Assembly: GCF_004216575.1 (NCBI RefSeq)
Contig: NZ_SGWW01000003.1
Location: 124,001 to 188,000 of the forward strand
DNA length: 64,000 nucleotides
Direction of reading: 5' to 3'
Origin: Microcella putealis
GTDB lineage: Bacteria > Actinomycetota > Actinomycetes > Actinomycetales > Microbacteriaceae
Below the pieces are notes generated by a model, which saw nothing but the letters and a program-made list of their open reading frames with translations, was not told the DNA's origin and ran no database searches. Of the stretch, positions 29,185 through 37,861 are shown in pieces (position 1 is the first letter of the stretch; each line of letters begins with the position of its first letter). Both the position numbers and the translations under genes were made by a program.

Positions 29185-30129
29185 ATGGCGCGCGGACTGC
29201 TCATCGGGGGAGGAGTCGCCGCGCTCGTATCGGGCCTCGCAGCCGCCGCTCTCGTCGTCGCCGTCACGATGACCGAGACGCCCGAGGCGCACGTCGAGCG
29301 CTACCTCGAGGCATTGGCGGCCGACCAGCTGCCCGCCGCCGCCGCACTCTCCGGGCTGGAGCCGGGCGATGCCCTCCCCCTCGGCGACGAGGGAGAGCCC
29401 ACCGTGCTGCGCGTCGTGGCCGCGCAGCCGCGCGACGGCGGACGCGTTGCCGTCACCGCCCTGTACGGCGGAGACAACGACGCGGCGACCGTGATCTTTC
29501 TGCTCGAGCCGGCCGAGCGGCTCGCGGGCATCATCCCGCAGTGGCGTTTCGTTGAGCCGCCAGTGACGCGCATCCCGGTCGGGGTTGACCAGCACACCGA
29601 GCTGCTGGTGTCCGGGCGCGCGCTGGTCACGCCGGGGCCGGGCGAGACCGCGATCGCAACCGCGTTCATCCCCGCCCGTGTCTCGGTCGCGAACGCTGAG
29701 CCGTTCCTCGATGCGGCGAGCACACGCATCCGCCCCCGATCGGTGGCGCCGCCGCCGGTGATCCTGACCGCCACCCCGTCCGAGCGCCTCGTGCGCGAGG
29801 TCGAACGGCAGCTCACCGAGGTGCTCGACACCTGCGCCACGCAGGAAGTGCTGCAACCGTCGGGCTGCCCGTTCGGGCGAGCGGTCACCGGCGATCGCGT
29901 CATCGATCGGCCAGCATGGATGCGCGTGGACGCGCCCCAGGTGTCGCTCACGCTCTCGGCGAATCCGGGCCGCTTCTCACTCGACGGCTCCGCCACCATG
30001 CGCGTCGAGGTCGAGGTGCAGTCGCTCTTCGACGGAACCGTGAGCCGTCTGACCGAGGACGTGGTCGCCGACGTCAGCGGCATCGTCGTGCTCGGGCCCG
30101 ACGGGCCGGTCGTCACCGTCTACCCGTAG
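29185..30129 (+). CDS. membrane-anchored or secreted protein of unknown function
   Basis: A 314-residue protein beginning with an uncleaved-looking hydrophobic segment (LLIGGGVAALVSGLAAAALVVAV, residues 5-27). A largely beta-rich extracytoplasmic region follows, with an ETPEAHVERYLEALAADQ stretch (residues about 32-49) that resembles the start of NTF2-like or Mce-associated folds. A Cys pair occurs near residues 216-231 (DTCATQ...SGCPFG) and could form a disulfide. No family is recognised. It ends 27 bp before the convergent CopD-CtaG gene, with a terminator hairpin between. Confidence 0.7.
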   Translation: MARGLLIGGGVAALVSGLAAAALVVAVTMTETPEAHVERYLEALAADQLPAAAALSGLEPGDALPLGDEGEPTVLRVVAAQPRDGGRVAVTALYGGDNDAATVIFLLEPAERLAGIIPQWRFVEPPVTRIPVGVDQHTELLVSGRALVTPGPGETAIATAFIPARVSVANAEPFLDAASTRIRPRSVAPPPVILTATPSERLVREVERQLTEVLDTCATQEVLQPSGCPFGRAVTGDRVIDRPAWMRVDAPQVSLTLSANPGRFSLDGSATMRVEVEVQSLFDGTVSRLTEDVVADVSGIVVLGPDGPVVTVYP

Positions 30130-30149
30130 CGAGTAGCGATAGGCGCTAG

Positions 30150-30169
30150 CCGCCCGCTAGCTCGGGCGG
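30150..30169. terminator. hairpin between convergent genes
   Basis: CCGCCCG-CTAGCT-CGGGCGG gives a perfect seven-base stem followed by TTGT on the plus strand, 20 bp after the stop of the unknown protein gene and overlapping the last codons of the oppositely oriented gene. It is probably an intrinsic terminator for the plus-strand transcript. Confidence 0.5.
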
Positions 30170-32205
30170 TTGTCTGACTCGGCGCGCTTGGCGAGCATGT
30201 CGTTCCAGGCCGCGAGCTCGGCGTCGCCGTCGCGGTCGGCCTGCCGGTCGCGCCGCTTCGTCTCTTTCTTGTCGGCGCGCGACCACATCCACACGACGAG
30301 CATCGCGAGCGCCAGGGTCGGAATCTCGCCGACGCTCCAGGCGATGCCGCCACCGCGCTGCTGGTCGGCGAGCGGCGTGATGCCCCAGTCGCGACCCATC
30401 GCGCCGTACCACTCGGGCAGCAGCAGCCCCGTGCCCGACAGCAGGAAGAGGCCGAAGAAGGCGTGGAACGCCATCGTCGCCATGAGGATCAGCAGCCGGA
30501 TCGGGTACGGCGGCCGGTACGGGGCCGGGTCTTCGCCGATCAGCGAGTTGACGAAGAGGTACCCCGACAAGAGGAAGTGGATGATCATCCACTGGTGCCC
30601 GATGTGGTCGGTGACGGCCCAGCCGAAGATCGGCGAGTAGTAGAAGACGAGTAGTGAGATCGCGAAGACGACCGCGGCGACAATGGGGTGGCCGACAATC
30701 CCTGCCCACTTCGAGTGCACGATCGCGAGAATCCACTCGCGGGGGCCGCGGGAACCGTCTTTGCGCGCGTGAATGGCGCGGGCCGCGAGCGTCACGGGCG
30801 CCGCGAGCACGAGCATCACCGGGATGCCCATCGACAGGATCATGTGCCCGAGCATGTGGATGCTGAACAGGTACTTCTCGTAGACCGCGAGCCCCGAGCT
30901 GGTCACGATGAACAGCGTGATCATGCCCGAGATCCAGAGGATCGTGCGGTGAATCGGCCAGCGGTCGCCGCGGCGGTTCAGGCGCACGACGCCTGCCACG
31001 TAGAAGAACAGGCCGAAGCCCGCGAGCAGCGCCCACAGCAGGTTGAGATCCCACTCGGTGAACAGTCGCCACCAGGTGTACTCGGGCGGCAGGGGAGCGC
31101 CGGTCAGCAACTCGGCCGGCGTCGGGTCAGACAGCTCGGTGACGGGCACCTCGGGCGCCGGCGTCGCCGTGCGGCCGAGGGCCGAGGCGAGGCCCATCGC
31201 GACACCCATGACGGCGAGTTCGACCGTCACGATCGTCCAGAAGCCGAACGCGGGGCGCGGCGAGGTCTCGACGCGGGCGATGACGCGGGTGCGGTAGGCG
31301 GCGCCGAATGCCCCGAGCGCGACGAGGGCCGTGACCTTGGCGATCACGAGCATCCCGTATTCGCTGCCGAGCCCCGCGAGCGAGCCGATGCGCAGCTGAG
31401 CGCTGACGAGCCCCGACGCGGCGACGACGACGAACGCGATCAGCGCGAGGGTCGAGTAGCGCTTCAGCACCGTCGGTAGCTGCTCGGCGAGCGGGCGGCG
31501 CAGCAGCACGAGCGCGAGCAGGCCACCCACCCAGACCGCGGCGAACACACTGTGCAGGAAGACCGCCGTGACGGCCGCGTCGTGGTCGGCCGTGCCGCCG
31601 GCGTGCCCGGTCTGGGCAACCGGCCACAGGGCGGCGACCGCAAGCAGGCCCACGCCCACGACGAGCGCGGGGTGGCGCAGCACAAAGCACAGCACGGTGA
31701 CGACGGCGGCCATCAGGGTGGTGGCGAGCCACGCCTGACCGAGTTCAACCTCGCCGAAGAAGCGGCCAAGGATTCGCCCGAACTCGGGCTCGAGGCTGAC
31801 GGGCTGGGTGAAGACGCTCAAGAAGGTCAGGAAGCCGGTGACGGCACTCGCGACCGTCCATACGGCGGCCGACGCCGCGGCGATGTCGAGGGCGCGGTTG
31901 TACGCCTCGCTCTGCAGGTTCAACGCGATGACGGCCAGCAGCAGCGCGCCGATGGCGCCGGCCGCACCGAGGTTCACGAGCGCCTTGCCAACGGGCAGGC
32001 CCCAGCGCACGACCGCACCCGGGTCGGCGAAGGCGGGGGCCGCGGCACCGCCGCCGATGACGAGGCCGGTGATGAGGGCGACGATCGTGCCGGCGAGCAG
32101 CGCGGCGATTCCGAGACCCGCCCACGGCGCGCGCCGCATCAGCGGCGACGGCGGGATGCTCGCGGGGGCGTCAGAGACAGACGCGGTCGGCTGTGAGGCG
32201 GGCAC
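30157..32205 (-). CDS. CopD / CtaG-like fusion (copper and cytochrome oxidase assembly)
   Basis: A 682-residue polytopic membrane protein with about 15 helices. The N-terminal half (to about 350) matches the CopD copper-resistance domain, with HSVFAAVWVGGLLALVLLRR around 213-232. The C-terminal half (about 365-640) matches the actinobacterial caa3-type oxidase assembly protein CtaG, including SIHMLGHMILSMGIPVML and IGHQWMIIHFLLSGYLF with conserved His. The fused form is common in Actinobacteria and is thought to bring copper to cytochrome c oxidase. The last about 45 residues are charged and cytoplasmic. The gene is monocistronic; a hairpin at 32319-32350 lies upstream. Confidence 0.9.
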   Translation of the reverse strand: MPASQPTASVSDAPASIPPSPLMRRAPWAGLGIAALLAGTIVALITGLVIGGGAAAPAFADPGAVVRWGLPVGKALVNLGAAGAIGALLLAVIALNLQSEAYNRALDIAAASAAVWTVASAVTGFLTFLSVFTQPVSLEPEFGRILGRFFGEVELGQAWLATTLMAAVVTVLCFVLRHPALVVGVGLLAVAALWPVAQTGHAGGTADHDAAVTAVFLHSVFAAVWVGGLLALVLLRRPLAEQLPTVLKRYSTLALIAFVVVAASGLVSAQLRIGSLAGLGSEYGMLVIAKVTALVALGAFGAAYRTRVIARVETSPRPAFGFWTIVTVELAVMGVAMGLASALGRTATPAPEVPVTELSDPTPAELLTGAPLPPEYTWWRLFTEWDLNLLWALLAGFGLFFYVAGVVRLNRRGDRWPIHRTILWISGMITLFIVTSSGLAVYEKYLFSIHMLGHMILSMGIPVMLVLAAPVTLAARAIHARKDGSRGPREWILAIVHSKWAGIVGHPIVAAVVFAISLLVFYYSPIFGWAVTDHIGHQWMIIHFLLSGYLFVNSLIGEDPAPYRPPYPIRLLILMATMAFHAFFGLFLLSGTGLLLPEWYGAMGRDWGITPLADQQRGGGIAWSVGEIPTLALAMLVVWMWSRADKKETKRRDRQADRDGDAELAAWNDMLAKRAESDNRPS

Positions 32206-32318
32206 TGCATCCCCCTTTCTCGGTCGACCGGGATGCGCGGGTAGTCACCAAAAGATTAGGCGAGCGGCGCTTCATGCCCGCCGAGAGCCGGAGCACCGCA
32301 CGCGCCGCGAAACGCGAA

Positions 32319-32350
32319 CGAGGCGCCCCCGCCTGAGCGGGAGCGCCTCG
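32319..32350 (-). terminator. probable terminator downstream of HU gene
   Basis: CGAGGCGCCCCCGC-CTGA-GCGGGAGCGCCTCG forms a 14-base stem with one mismatch, about 50 bp beyond the stop of the HU gene in its direction of transcription. A T-run is lacking. Confidence 0.5.
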
Positions 32351-32399
32351 CGCGATCGGCTGCGTGCCACGAGGGCACCGTGCCGAGAAGCCGGTAAAG

Positions 32400-32672
32400 C
32401 TACTTGACGGCAGCCTTCAGCTTGCTACCGGCGCTGACCTTCACGCCGTTCGACGCGGCGATCTGGATGGTCTCGCCGGTCTGCGGGTTGCGGCCCGTGC
32501 GAGCGGCACGCGAGGTGCGCTCGAACGAGAGCCAGCCCGGGATGGAGACCTTGGTGCCCTGGGCGACGGCGCCGGAGACGGTCGAGAACAGACCATCGAG
32601 GACGCGGTTGACGTCAGCCTGGCTCAGGCCCGACTCAGCAGCCACAGCGGCAACGAGCTCGGAACGGTTCAT
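32400..32672 (-). CDS. hup: HU-family DNA-binding protein
   Basis: A 90-residue histone-like protein of standard HU length: MNRSELVAAVAAESGLSQ at the N terminus, KVSIPGWLSFERTSRAARTGRNPQTGE across the beta arm (about 40-66), with the DNA-intercalating Arg-Asn-Pro tip. It lacks the long Lys/Ala-rich C-terminal tail of mycobacterial HupB, as in other Microbacteriaceae. It follows the rpsN gene in the same direction after a terminator-like hairpin, so it probably has its own promoter. Confidence 0.95.
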   Translation of the reverse strand: MNRSELVAAVAAESGLSQADVNRVLDGLFSTVSGAVAQGTKVSIPGWLSFERTSRAARTGRNPQTGETIQIAASNGVKVSAGSKLKAAVK

Positions 32673-32709
32673 TGTGTCCTCCTCGGACCTCAGGATTGTT
32701 CAGATAGAC

Positions 32710-32735
32710 CCCGCGAATTCACGAGAATTCGCGGG
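32710..32735 (-). terminator. terminator of the rpmB-rpmG-rpsN operon
   Basis: CCCGCGAATTC-ACGA-GAATTCGCGGG is a perfect 11-base stem with a four-base loop, 15 bp after the rpsN stop on the reverse strand. No clear T-run follows, but the position between rpsN and the HU gene supports termination or attenuation. Confidence 0.55.
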
Positions 32736-32749
32736 AATCGCCCCTGAAA

Positions 32750-33055
32750 CTACCAGCTTGACTTCGTGATGCCGGGCAATTCGCCGCGGTGCGCCATGTC
32801 GCGGAAGCGCACACGGGAAATGCCGTACTTGGTGAGGACACCGCGGGGACGGCCGTCGATGGCGTCACGCGAGCGCACGCGCACCGGCGACGCGTCGCGC
32901 GGAAGCTTCTGCAGACCCTTGCGGGCGGCCTCACGCGACTCGTCGGTGCCGTTCGGGTCGATGAGGGCCTTCTTCAGCTCGAGACGCTTTGCGGCGTACC
33001 GCTCGACAACTACCTTGCGCTGCTCATTGCGCGCGATCTTGCTCTTCTTCGCCAT
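32750..33055 (-). CDS. rpsN: 30S ribosomal protein S14, zinc-free type
   Basis: A 101-residue S14 of the long form ([14 protein letters not shown] start, [35 protein letters not shown] end). The zinc-ribbon CxxC pairs of the 61-residue S14 are missing, so this is the C-minus paralog. In Actinobacteria such copies replace zinc-binding ones during zinc shortage. Its place behind rpmB and rpmG and next to a Fur/Zur regulator and znu transporter supports that role. It starts at ATG 33055, three bases after the rpmG stop. Confidence 0.93.
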   Translation of the reverse strand: MAKKSKIARNEQRKVVVERYAAKRLELKKALIDPNGTDESREAARKGLQKLPRDASPVRVRSRDAIDGRPRGVLTKYGISRVRFRDMAHRGELPGITKSSW

Positions 33056-33057
33056 GG

Positions 33058-33225
33058 TTAGCGCTCCTCGCGGAATTCGACGTGCTTGCGGACGACCGGG
33101 TCGTACTTCTTCAGCACGAGACGGTCGGGGTCGTTGCGGCGGTTCTTGCGGGTCACGTAGGTGTACCCGGTGCCGGCCGTCGACCGAAGCTTGATGATGG
33201 GACGGACGTCCTGCTGCTTGGCCAT
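33058..33225 (-). CDS. rpmG: 50S ribosomal protein L33, zinc-free type
   Basis: A 55-residue protein read from ATG 33225 to the stop at 33058: it begins [18 protein letters not shown], continues [14 protein letters not shown], and ends [10 protein letters not shown]. No cysteines are present, so it is the C-minus form of L33. Its start overlaps the rpmB stop as TAATG, indicating coupling. Confidence 0.95.
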   Translation of the reverse strand: MAKQQDVRPIIKLRSTAGTGYTYVTRKNRRNDPDRLVLKKYDPVVRKHVEFREER

Positions 33226-33461
33226 TAGATCTTCTCCCCGCGAGCAATGAGGTCCTTGACGACCGACTCGATACCGCGCGCGTCGATCACCTTGATGCCC
33301 TTGGCCGACAGCGTGAGGGTCACGTTGCGGCGCAGCGAGGGCACGTAGTAGGTCTTCTTCTGGATGTTCGGATCGAACCGACGCTTCGTGCGGCGGTGCG
33401 AGTGCGAGATGTTGTGCCCAAAGCCGGGTACGGCTCCGGTCACCTGGCAGACGGCTGCCAT
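33225..33461 (-). CDS. rpmB: 50S ribosomal protein L28
   Basis: A 78-residue L28 ([29 protein letters not shown]...). It has a single Cys and lacks the four-Cys zinc site of some L28 proteins. It is the first gene of rpmB-rpmG-rpsN, and the group sits directly downstream of the zur gene with a 152-bp gap that contains a palindrome. Confidence 0.95.
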   Translation of the reverse strand: MAAVCQVTGAVPGFGHNISHSHRRTKRRFDPNIQKKTYYVPSLRRNVTLTLSAKGIKVIDARGIESVVKDLIARGEKI

Positions 33462-33485
33462 GGGTCCTCCAACTATTCGGCTACC

Positions 33486-33503
33486 GTACGGCGATTGCCG
33501 TAC
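33486..33503. promoter_or_regulatory. palindrome upstream of rpmB
   Basis: GTACGGC-GATT-GCCGTAC is a perfect seven-base inverted repeat centred about 33 bp upstream of the rpmB start. It could be an operator or the leader hairpin of the operon. It shares the CGATTG centre with the Zur-like box at 37876 but not the TGA/TCA ends. Confidence 0.35.
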
Positions 33504-33613
33504 CCAAGGTCACTTGTCGGCACGCGAGACCCGCCGGGTCCGCTCCAGTAGCTGGTTGAGCGGGGCGAGATGCGCACAAGAAGCCAGGCTCGCGCCTGAC
33601 ACAAGGGCCTAGC

Positions 33614-34018
33614 TTACGCGCTGGGGGCCGATTCCGACAAACGCGAGCACGCGGGGCAGAGCCCAAAGATGTCGACCACGTGCTCGGCGCGGGTGTAGCC
33701 GTGCTCGGCGGCGATGCGGCGCGCCCACTCTTCCACCGGGTCGGCCTCGATCTCTTCCGTTGCGCCGCAGCGCCGGCAGATGAGGTGGTGGTGGTGGGTA
33801 TCGGGGGTGCAGGCGCGGTACAGCGCCTCGCCGTCTTGCGTGAGCGAGTCGGCCTCACCCTCGTCGGTGAGGTCGGTGAGGGCGCGATAGACGGTGGCGA
33901 GCCCGATCGTCGAGCCGCCGTCGCGCAGCTGCCCGTGCAGGGCTTGGGCGCTGATGAAGCCGTCCGATTCGCTGAGCGCCGTGCGCACAGCTTCGCGCTG
34001 CCAGGTGTTTCGCTTCAT
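33614..34018 (-). CDS. zur: Fur-family regulator, probable Zur
   Basis: A 134-residue Fur-type repressor. The winged-helix half has MKRNTWQREAVRTAL and GLATVYRALTDLTDEGE; the dimerisation half has HHHHLICRRCG and FGLCPACS, two CxxC pairs for the structural zinc. Its place at the end of the znu transporter operon (ATG overlapping the last permease by four bases) and in front of zinc-free ribosomal proteins points to Zur rather than an iron or peroxide sensor. ATG 34018 is chosen because it creates the overlap and starts the domain; upstream in-frame sequence is low-complexity. Confidence 0.88.
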   Translation of the reverse strand: MKRNTWQREAVRTALSESDGFISAQALHGQLRDGGSTIGLATVYRALTDLTDEGEADSLTQDGEALYRACTPDTHHHHLICRRCGATEEIEADPVEEWARRIAAEHGYTRAEHVVDIFGLCPACSRLSESAPSA

Positions 34019-34869
34019 GACCCCACCAGGGTACGCGGGGTCGGGGACGGCTGGGGCCGCGGCGCCAGCGACGGCCGCGAGGGCAGCATCCGCCCGATCG
34101 CCACCGCGAGGCCGACGACGATCGCGACGACGACCGTGATCGCGCCGCCCGGCGCGATCGACCATTCGCGGGATGCGATGACACCGATCACAGCGGATGC
34201 GGCGCCGATCACCGGTGCGAGCAGCAACACGGCGTTTGTTGACGAGACCAGCTGGCGCGCGGCCACCGCCGGCCCCACGATGAGGGCGATCGCGAGGATC
34301 GCGCCGATCGCCGGCATGATCACGACCACGGTGCCGGCGATGAGGGCGACGATCGTCGCCTCGGCGACCCAGGGCCGGTAGCCGGCGGCGCGGTAGCCGA
34401 GCTCGTCGACCGTCGAGAAGACGAGGTGTCGACCCCGCGTGGCGATGACAAGAGCGGCGATGGCGAACATGACGGCGGTGAGCGTGATCTCACCCCAGCC
34501 GACCGTGAGAATCGAGCCGACCAGGTAGCTCTCGACCGAGATCGGTAGCGACGGGTTCGCCGACTGCAGCAGGGCACCGAGGGCGAAGCCGAAGGTCAGC
34601 ACCACGCCGGCGGCGACCTGCGCGCCCTGCTCGCGCACGCGCGAGATGAGCGTCATGAGGGCGACGAGCAGCACACTGAACACAGCGGCGCCGAGCACGA
34701 CGCTAATGCCGAGCACGGCGGCGACCACTGCGCCGGGGAAGGTGGCGTGCGTCAGCGCCGTCGTGAAGAAGGCGCGGCGGCGCAGCACGACGAAGGTGCC
34801 AACGAGGCCGGCGACGCCGCCGGCGAGCACCGCCTCGATGAGGGCGCGCTCGAAGAAGCCGAATTCCAT
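34015..34869 (-). CDS. metal ABC transporter permease (second)
   Basis: A 284-residue ABC-3 family permease with eight or nine helices (GGVAGLVGTFVVLRRRAFFTTALTHATFPGAVV near the start). It overlaps the first permease by one base and zur by four. Two permease genes suggest a heterodimeric membrane channel for zinc, as in some actinobacterial Znu/Troa systems. Confidence 0.9.
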   Translation of the reverse strand: MEFGFFERALIEAVLAGGVAGLVGTFVVLRRRAFFTTALTHATFPGAVVAAVLGISVVLGAAVFSVLLVALMTLISRVREQGAQVAAGVVLTFGFALGALLQSANPSLPISVESYLVGSILTVGWGEITLTAVMFAIAALVIATRGRHLVFSTVDELGYRAAGYRPWVAEATIVALIAGTVVVIMPAIGAILAIALIVGPAVAARQLVSSTNAVLLLAPVIGAASAVIGVIASREWSIAPGGAITVVVAIVVGLAVAIGRMLPSRPSLAPRPQPSPTPRTLVGS

Positions 34870-35789
34870 CAGCGCACCGCCTCGGGGGCGGTGACCGATG
34901 CGCGCGACGCGGGGCGTGCATCCGCCGCCGGCCGCGTGCGCGGACCGTGCCGGTGCAGCGCGCTCGCGGCGAGCACGAGCCCGTAGATCACGACCAGGGT
35001 CGTGATCACCGACGCGCCGCCGGCCAGCGGGATGCCGTAATCGACGGATGCGCGGAATCCGATCAGGAGGCCCGCGTAGCCGGCGAGGGCGGCCGTCGCG
35101 ATCGAGATCGTGACCATCCAGCCGATGCGGTGCGTCAGCAGCCGCGCGGCGGCCCCCGGCACGACGAGCAGGCCGAGGGCGAGCAAGTTGCCCACGGCGG
35201 CCGTCGCGGCGACGATCAGCACCGCCACCGAGACGGCGAGCACGAGGTCGGTCGCGAGCACGTGGTGGCCGCTCGCGCGGGCGGCGAGCGGGTCGTGCGC
35301 GCGAAAGAGCTGCGTGCGCCAGACCAGCGCGATGGCGACGGTCGCCGCCGCGCCGATCACGAGGGTGAGCGTGACGTCGGCATCGGTGACCGTGAGCAGT
35401 CGACCGAACAGCAGCTCTTGTAGCTGGCCGACGTAGTCCGACTGGCGCGAGACCACGATGACCCCGATGCCGAACATCAGGGTCAGCACGACGGCGATCG
35501 CCGAGTCGCTCGCGAGCGCGCGGCGGCTCAGCAGGGTGAACGCCACGGCGGCGATGGCGGCGGCGACGAGACCGCCGGGCACGAGTCCGTCGCGCCCGGC
35601 GACAGCAAAGCCCACCACGATGCCCGGAAAGACAGCGTGCACGAGACCGTCACCCACGAACTGCAGCCCCCGCAAGGTCACCATGACGCTCGCGAGCCCC
35701 AGGGCGACGGCGAGGGCGAGCATGACGAGCAGCGGGCGCTGCATGAAGGGCAGCGCGAAGGGGCCCACCAGCCAGTCGACGATGGTCAC
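34869..35789 (-). CDS. metal ABC transporter permease (first)
   Basis: A 306-residue ABC-3 permease, about nine helices, with MQRPLLVMLALAVALGLASVMVTLRGLQFVGDGLVHAVFPG at residues about 17-57, the family-typical first loop that contacts the ATPase. It starts five bases after the stop of the ATPase gene. The C terminus is an Arg/Ala-rich cytoplasmic tail. Confidence 0.9.
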   Translation of the reverse strand: MTIVDWLVGPFALPFMQRPLLVMLALAVALGLASVMVTLRGLQFVGDGLVHAVFPGIVVGFAVAGRDGLVPGGLVAAAIAAVAFTLLSRRALASDSAIAVVLTLMFGIGVIVVSRQSDYVGQLQELLFGRLLTVTDADVTLTLVIGAAATVAIALVWRTQLFRAHDPLAARASGHHVLATDLVLAVSVAVLIVAATAAVGNLLALGLLVVPGAAARLLTHRIGWMVTISIATAALAGYAGLLIGFRASVDYGIPLAGGASVITTLVVIYGLVLAASALHRHGPRTRPAADARPASRASVTAPEAVR

Positions 35790-35794
35790 GGCGA

Positions 35795-36658
35795 TCAGGC
35801 GTGGCCGTCGTGGGGCGGCACGACCACGGTGTGTTCGTCGACCTCGACCTGGTGGCCCGCAAACACGGCCTCGAGGTTGTCGAGGGTCAGCACGTCGTCG
35901 CGGGGGCCAGCGGCGACCTGCGTGCCGTTGACGAGCAGCACGCTGTCGCAGACGGCGCGGGCGAGGTCGAGGTCGTGGGTCGAGATGACGAAGGCGACGC
36001 CGTCGTTCTTCAGCTCGCGCACGATGTCGAGCAGGGTGTCACGGTTGGTCTGGTCGAGCCCGTTGAACGGCTCGTCGAGCACCAGCAGGCGCGGCTGTGA
36101 CACGAGCGCGCGGGCCAACAGGCCCCGCTGCTGCTGCCCGCCCGAGAGTCGCCCGAAGCGGGTGCGGTGCTCGTCGGCGAGGCCCACCCGCTCGAGCGCG
36201 GCGTGCACGGCGGCGCGATCGCGGCGACCGGGCCAGCGCCAGCCGAGCTGCCGGTAGCGGCCCATCATGACGACCTGGTCGAGCGTCACCGGAAACTCGG
36301 GGTCAAGCCCCGCCGTCTGCGGCACGTAGCCGACCCGGCGGCGCGCCTGTGCGGGAGTGCCGCCGAGCACGGCGAGCGTGCCCGCGGCGAGCGTGGTCAG
36401 GCCAAGCAGGCCAAGAATGAACGTCGACTTGCCGGCGCCGTTCGGCCCGATGACGGCGAGCGCCTCACCGGGCGCGACGTCGAGGGTGACCTCGCTCAGC
36501 GCCGGCGCGTTCTTGCCGTACGCGAAGGCGGCGGCTCGCGCGGTGACGGCGGGGGTACCGGTGTCGGATGCGCGACGCGCCTCGCCGGGAATGGCGACGG
36601 CCGGCACCCCTGCGGGGGCGCCGGCCGGTCGCGCGTTTTCGAGGCTCACGCCCCTCAT
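35795..36658 (-). CDS. znuC: metal ABC transporter ATP-binding protein
   Basis: A 287-residue ABC ATPase. Walker A GPNGAGKST, Q-loop YVPQTAG, signature LSGGQQQRGLLARAL, Walker B LLVLDEPFNGLD and switch His in ISTHDLDLA are all visible. ATG 36658 overlaps the znuA stop as ATGA; GTG 36649 is an alternative but has its purine stretch only one base away. About 35 residues of disordered Ala/Pro sequence precede the domain. The role is driving zinc import with the two permeases. Confidence 0.9.
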   Translation of the reverse strand: MRGVSLENARPAGAPAGVPAVAIPGEARRASDTGTPAVTARAAAFAYGKNAPALSEVTLDVAPGEALAVIGPNGAGKSTFILGLLGLTTLAAGTLAVLGGTPAQARRRVGYVPQTAGLDPEFPVTLDQVVMMGRYRQLGWRWPGRRDRAAVHAALERVGLADEHRTRFGRLSGGQQQRGLLARALVSQPRLLVLDEPFNGLDQTNRDTLLDIVRELKNDGVAFVISTHDLDLARAVCDSVLLVNGTQVAAGPRDDVLTLDNLEAVFAGHQVEVDEHTVVVPPHDGHA

Positions 36659-37824
36659 TCTGCCAAGTCGGCGGGAACCGGAGCGATCTGGCCGCCCCAC
36701 GCGGTGACGAGCACCGTCACGTTGTGGATCATCGAGCCGATGTAGGTCTCACCGGGCGATCCGGCGGGGCCGAGCGAGTCGCCATACAGGCCGTCTTCGC
36801 CACTGAACACCTGCACCCCGGCCTCACTCGCGATGGTTTCGGCGGCGGCGGGCGACAGCGTCGTCTCGCTGAAGACCGCGGTGGCGCCGGCGTCGCGCAC
36901 GCGGTCAACGAGGCTGTCGATGTCGGCGGCGCTCACCTCGGCGTTGTCGTCGAAGCTCGGAATGATCGCGCCGACATAGGTGACGTCGTAGGCGTCGACG
37001 AAGTAGCCGAAGGCCTCGTGGTTGGTCACGAGCGTGCGCGCTGCGGGGTCGACCGCCGAGATGCTCTCGGTGATCCACGCGTCAAGCTGCTCGAGCTCGG
37101 CAATGTACGCGGCGGCGTTCGCCTCGTAGCTGTCGGCGTTGTCGGCGTCGGCCGCGGCCAGGCCGTCGGCGATCGCCTGCACCATGGCGGCGGCGTTGGA
37201 TGCGCTCGTCCAGATGTGCGGGTCGCCCCCGTCGTGCGCGTGGTCGTGGTCGTCACCCTCGGAGTGGAGCTCTTCCTCCGTCGACGCGGCGGCGACGTCT
37301 TCCTCGTGAGCGTGGTCGTCACCCTCGTGGGCGTGCGCGTCCTCGCCCTCGTGAACGTGCGCATCCTCACTGTGCGCGTCCTCACCCTCGTGGCCATGCG
37401 CTTCCTCTGCGGCGAATTCGATGAGGCCGACCTGCTCGCTCGCGTCGACGGTCTCACCCGCGAAGCCCGATGACGCGACCGCGTCGTCGAGCCACTCTTC
37501 GAGGCCAGCACCGTTGATGACGAGTACGTCGGCGGCGGCGAGGGCCTGCAGGTCGGCGGCGGTCGGATCGAAGCTGTGCGTGCTCTGGTTTGGCTGGATG
37601 AGCGCGGTCACCTCGGCGAGCTCGCCCGCCACGCGCTCGGCGAACTCGGCCGTGTGGGTGGTGCTCGCAACGATCGTCAGGGCGGGCTCGACGGCGGCGG
37701 GGGTGTCAGCGTCGGCGGCCGGCTCGGCCGTCGCGCAGCCGGCGAGGCCGAGGGCGAGCACACTCGAGGCGAGCAGGGCGGGAAGCGCGCGACGGGTGCG
37801 GCGCGAGGTCGAAAACGACGTCAT
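36655..37824 (-). CDS. znuA: zinc ABC transporter substrate-binding lipoprotein
   Basis: A 389-residue lipoprotein with lipobox LAGC (Cys about 30). The cluster A-I metal-binding fold is evident: IVASTTHTAEFAERV, IQPNQSTHSFDPTAADL, then DPHIWTSASN and TNHEAFGYFVDAY, which carry metal-ligand His. Between residues about 142 and 205 is a loop rich in His, Glu and Asp (repeats like HEGEDAH), the usual high-affinity zinc chelator of ZnuA. It is the first gene of the operon. Upstream, tandem Zur-like boxes overlap a consensus promoter (see 37862-37902). Confidence 0.94.
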   Translation of the reverse strand: MTSFSTSRRTRRALPALLASSVLALGLAGCATAEPAADADTPAAVEPALTIVASTTHTAEFAERVAGELAEVTALIQPNQSTHSFDPTAADLQALAAADVLVINGAGLEEWLDDAVASSGFAGETVDASEQVGLIEFAAEEAHGHEGEDAHSEDAHVHEGEDAHAHEGDDHAHEEDVAAASTEEELHSEGDDHDHAHDGGDPHIWTSASNAAAMVQAIADGLAAADADNADSYEANAAAYIAELEQLDAWITESISAVDPAARTLVTNHEAFGYFVDAYDVTYVGAIIPSFDDNAEVSAADIDSLVDRVRDAGATAVFSETTLSPAAAETIASEAGVQVFSGEDGLYGDSLGPAGSPGETYIGSMIHNVTVLVTAWGGQIAPVPADLAE

Positions 37825-37861
37825 GACGGACTCTCTAAGGAGGGGTCGATGGGACTCCCCG

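Noticed and set aside
37200..37420. Short repeats in the His-rich loop of znuA as a CRISPR-like array
   Set aside because: The repeats are in frame, of irregular spacing and encode the metal-binding loop.
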